A stretch of DNA of 8,718 bases from contig PWPN01000307.1 in assembly GCA_003557125.1 (NCBI GenBank), forward strand, positions 1-8,718. The letters are read 5' to 3'. Position 1 is the first letter of the stretch; each line of letters starts with the position of its first letter. Below, in pieces: positions 6,987 to 8,718 of this stretch. A model generated the notes under the pieces. The model searched no databases. It saw nothing but the letters and a program-made list of their open reading frames with translations, and was not told the origin of the DNA. The position numbers and the translations under genes were made by a program. The stretch comes from Phycisphaerae bacterium. Lineage in GTDB: Bacteria; Planctomycetota; Phycisphaerae; UBA1845; PWPN01.

Positions 6987-7259
6987 GTAGAAATGGGCTT
7001 TTGACGGCTCTGGTTTATGGTTCGGAAAAAGTACGAAATAATTTTGTTGCATGCGTGATGCTGTGGCTGGCTGATCATTGACGGCCCGATGGATGATAAA
7101 CGCCGACCGACGGGACAGGCTCGCTGGCAGCATAGCCGTCCATGGCGTAGCAGATGAAAAATACCGAGGCGTTTTCCGGTACACTGGAACGAACGTCGCT
7201 CCTTCGTCAGCGTGCGACAGGAAACAGCCACTGACATTGGAATTCATGGAGTCAAGACA
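6987..7259 (+). other. 273-base AT-richer gap between the two arsF-type genes
   Basis: This is the largest break inside the cluster, and part of it (about 7014-7050) is clearly more AT-rich than its surroundings. AATAAT at 7037-7042 is a 5/6 match to a -10 box, but the -35 at 17-base spacing (TTTATG, 7014-7019) matches only 3/6, so an internal promoter is possible but weak. TTGACGGC occurs twice (7001-7008 and 7078-7085) without matching -10 boxes. No terminator is seen after the first arsF stop. GGAG at 7248-7251 is the ribosome site for the next gene. No gene is convincing here. Confidence 0.4.
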
Positions 7260-7790
7260 ATGAAAAACGTACTGGTTATTTTGGGCGTGGTGGTGCTCGT
7301 GGGTGGCATCTCCTTGTGGCGGAACGGTTCACAGGAAACCGAGGCGACCCACCCTCCGACCCAACAGGTCGAGTCGCCCGCGTCGGCCGATGGCGTGGAA
7401 GGTACGGCTCAAGTGGAGGCACAGGTGAATGCGCCGCCACAGGCCGATGATGCGAAGGTCATCGTCTACTACCTGCACCGCACGCGGCGTTGCGGCGGTT
7501 GCCTGGTCGTGGAAAGGTACACCCAGCAGGCCCTCAACGAGAACTTCGCCGACGAGTTGGCCAGTGGGCGGCTCGAGTTTCGGGCAATCGATATTCAGAA
7601 TCGGGACAACCGCGAACTCGTGACGAGTTTCGGGCCCGGTGGCAACATCGGCCTGATCCTTGCCCGGGTGCAGGTTGACCAAGCGCCGGAGCACAAGAAC
7701 CTCGTATCGATCTGGGGGTTTCTCCGTGATTACAATGAGTTCGCCCAGCATTTCAGCGAAGAGGTCACCCGGATGTTCGAGGGATCATAG
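7260..7790 (+). CDS. arsF: Membrane-anchored CXXC thioredoxin-like protein, ArsF family (copy 2)
   Basis: A 176-residue protein starting at ATG 7260 with GGAG eight bases upstream. A single N-terminal helix (about 3-20) after MK looks like an uncleaved signal anchor, placing the rest outside the cytoplasm. A flexible Glu/Gln/Pro/Ala-rich linker spans about 23-65. The thioredoxin-like domain begins at KVIVYYLHRTRRCGGC, with the active pair Cys78 and Cys81, and continues through LEFRAIDIQNRDNRELV and a C-terminal helix FSEEVTRMF. It clearly parallels copy 1 (VIxYYxHxTxRCxxC, then a LExRAID-like strand). It has one anchor helix rather than two. In place of VTPSLIL it reads SFGPGGNIGLIL, so the cis-proline just before that strand appears to be lost or shifted. 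The two copies probably have different partners or potentials. The CcdA-like gene follows after 69 bases. Confidence 0.82.
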   Translation: MKNVLVILGVVVLVGGISLWRNGSQETEATHPPTQQVESPASADGVEGTAQVEAQVNAPPQADDAKVIVYYLHRTRRCGGCLVVERYTQQALNENFADELASGRLEFRAIDIQNRDNRELVTSFGPGGNIGLILARVQVDQAPEHKNLVSIWGFLRDYNEFAQHFSEEVTRMFEGS

Positions 7791-7859
7791 GTCGCGCCGG
7801 ATGTTTCCGGCGACCGTTTGCAGGCGTGCCATCCAAAACGTCATGAGGACTATGGAACC

Positions 7860-8537
7860 ATGTTCGAATCGATTACCGAAACATTGACGCAGATGATTCA
7901 GACGAACGTCTGGGTGGCGCCTCTGGCGGCCTTCCTCGGCGGGACGCTGACGGCCGCCAACCCCTGCGTCATCGCGGCCATCCCCCTGACGATGGCCTTT
8001 CTGGCCGGGCAGGAGGAGCGCACCGTCGCGCGGTCCTTCCTGCTGTCGCTGACGTTCGCCATTGGACTGACAGCCATGTTCACGCTGATGTTCCTGGCGA
8101 CGTGGACTGCCGGCAGCTTCCTGAGCGCGGGCTGGTGGCTCTACATCACAGCCGCGGTCTGCCTGCTGATGGGTCTGCACCTGCTGGGGCTCTTGAATTT
8201 CACGATCCCCGCACCGGCGGGCGTTCAGCCTTCGCAGAAAGGATTCATCGGCGCGCTCATGCTCGGGTTGCTGTTCGGGCTGGTCTCACTGCCCTGCGCA
8301 GGCCCGATCCTGCTCGTGCTCCTGTCGATGGTGCCTTTGCAAGGCGTCGTCTTCGGCGCGACGCTGCTGGTAGCCTACAGCATCGGGCACTGCATGCTCA
8401 TCCTCGTCGGCGGCACGTCGATGGGGTTCGTCCAGAAGATGATCGAGTCGAAGAATTTCCGGACAGCCAACCTCTGGTCCAAGCGGATCGCCGGCGTGGC
8501 CATCATCGGCGTGGGAGTCTACCTGCTGATAACCTGA
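7860..8537 (+). CDS. arsG: CcdA-like membrane thiol-electron carrier / ArsG-family transporter
   Basis: A 225-residue polytopic protein with about six hydrophobic helices, near 18-48, 58-80, 92-113, 129-152, 155-181 and 208-224. Two motifs identify the CcdA/DsbD-beta superfamily: ANPCV with Cys36 and LPCAGP with Cys146. In CcdA the equivalent cysteines form a disulfide in the membrane that carries reducing power from cytoplasmic thioredoxin to the outside. SIGHC (His177, Cys178) lies in a late helix. I start it at ATG 7860, with TGAGGA upstream (7844-7849); the longer reading from 7818 adds only 14 polar residues. Beside ArsF-type proteins it fits what is called ArsG, described as an aminoarsenical efflux permease. 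The visible motifs support a thiol-relay role just as well. The two readings cannot be separated from sequence alone. Confidence 0.87.
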   Translation: MFESITETLTQMIQTNVWVAPLAAFLGGTLTAANPCVIAAIPLTMAFLAGQEERTVARSFLLSLTFAIGLTAMFTLMFLATWTAGSFLSAGWWLYITAAVCLLMGLHLLGLLNFTIPAPAGVQPSQKGFIGALMLGLLFGLVSLPCAGPILLVLLSMVPLQGVVFGATLLVAYSIGHCMLILVGGTSMGFVQKMIESKNFRTANLWSKRIAGVAIIGVGVYLLIT

Positions 8538-8554
8538 GAGGTATGTGATACCTC
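8538..8554 (+). other. Perfect short hairpin immediately after the arsG stop codon
   Basis: GAGGTAT (8538-8544) and ATACCTC (8548-8554) form a perfect 7-bp stem with a GTG loop. It begins on the base after the stop codon. No T-run follows, so it could stabilise the mRNA 3' end or slow ribosomes, with termination left to the stronger hairpin downstream. Confidence 0.45.
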
Positions 8555-8587
8555 ATTCCGAGCCCGCTCGTAGGGAAGCGAATGTAC

Positions 8588-8614
8588 CGGCCGCCCCCCG
8601 TGGCGGCCGTTCTT
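8588..8614 (+). terminator. Probable Rho-independent terminator of the cluster
   Basis: CGGCCGCC (8588-8595) pairs with GGCGGCCG (8602-8609) in an 8-bp all-GC stem with a CCCCGT loop. TTCTT (8610-8614) follows directly, a short and interrupted T-run. The strong stem and its place 50 bases after the last gene support termination here; the poor T-run lowers certainty. Confidence 0.6.
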
Positions 8615-8680
8615 GGCTGAGGTCTTCCGCTCCCTCACGGTCGCGTCGGTTGCCCGCATCGCTTCTTACGAGTTGTTCCA

Positions 8681-8718
8681 GCGTTCTCGTGCCATACCGG
8701 CGTTCTCGTGCCATACCG
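8681..8718. repeat. Two perfect tandem copies of a 19-bp repeat at the window edge
   Basis: GCGTTCTCGTGCCATACCG occurs at 8681-8699 and again without a gap at 8700-8718, where the window ends. The copies are identical. The array may continue beyond the window. The stretch between the terminator and the repeat (8615-8680) shows no gene, tRNA or clear signal. Confidence 0.85.

Noticed and set aside
7078..7263. Possible 61-residue gene ending as ATGA on the start of arsF copy 2
   Set aside because: The overlap is tempting, but it needs a TTG start, has no clear ribosome site and no recognisable motif. It could be revived if relatives keep it.
1544..8537. Mercury resistance (mer) operon
   Set aside because: No MerA, MerT, MerP or MerR-like sequence is present; the regulator is ArsR type and the small CXXC protein is a thioredoxin-fold protein, not MerP.
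8615..8680. RNA gene or CRISPR leader before the tandem repeat
   Set aside because: No tRNA-like fold or conserved RNA motif is visible, and adjacent 19-bp copies without spacers are not a CRISPR array.

Overview
This is a high-GC bacterial window with every supported gene on the + strand. The organism cannot be named from the sequence. The GC-rich codon use, the pair of membrane-linked TPR-like proteins and the large membrane-anchored multihaem cytochrome suggest an environmental anaerobe or facultative anaerobe, perhaps a planctomycete or a deltaproteobacterium-like lineage. That assignment is a low-confidence inference.

Region 1 (1-1350) holds the end of a helical-repeat (TPR-like) gene and a second one overlapping it by ATGA. 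The second has two N-terminal membrane helices. The two proteins share a C-terminal motif and look like diverged paralogues. They appear unrelated to what follows. Positions 1351-1543 form a boundary with one hairpin and a strong-looking promoter.

Region 2 (1509-8614) reads as one metal/metalloid or redox-stress gene cluster of seven genes: an ArsR/SmtB repressor; a CSC-motif permease of the ArsP/SO_0444 (DUF318) type; an 844-residue octahaem c-type cytochrome fused to a five-helix membrane domain; an 80-residue CXXC thioredoxin-like protein (ArsE-like); two membrane-anchored CXXC thioredoxin-like proteins of the ArsF type; and a CcdA-like protein with NPC and PCAGP motifs (ArsG type). Inverted repeats ahead of a GC-rich hairpin with a short T-run close the cluster.

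The last four genes match in kind the arsEFG set known for nitroarsenical reduction and efflux, except that arsF is duplicated. A plausible reading is a thiol relay: the cytosolic CXXC protein reduces the CcdA-like carrier, which passes electrons across the membrane to the two extracytoplasmic CXXC proteins. The octahaem cytochrome is a second extracytoplasmic redox module, perhaps linked to the quinone pool through its membrane domain, and the permease exports a product. The promoter sits directly on the repressor start codon, with an inverted repeat across the -10 box and the ATG, so the cluster is probably induced by a thiophilic metal(loid). The combination of this octahaem-membrane fusion with ArsR, an ArsP-type permease and a doubled ArsEFG set is the most interesting thing in the window.

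The final 180 bases carry no gene, and the window ends in two perfect tandem copies of a 19-bp repeat.
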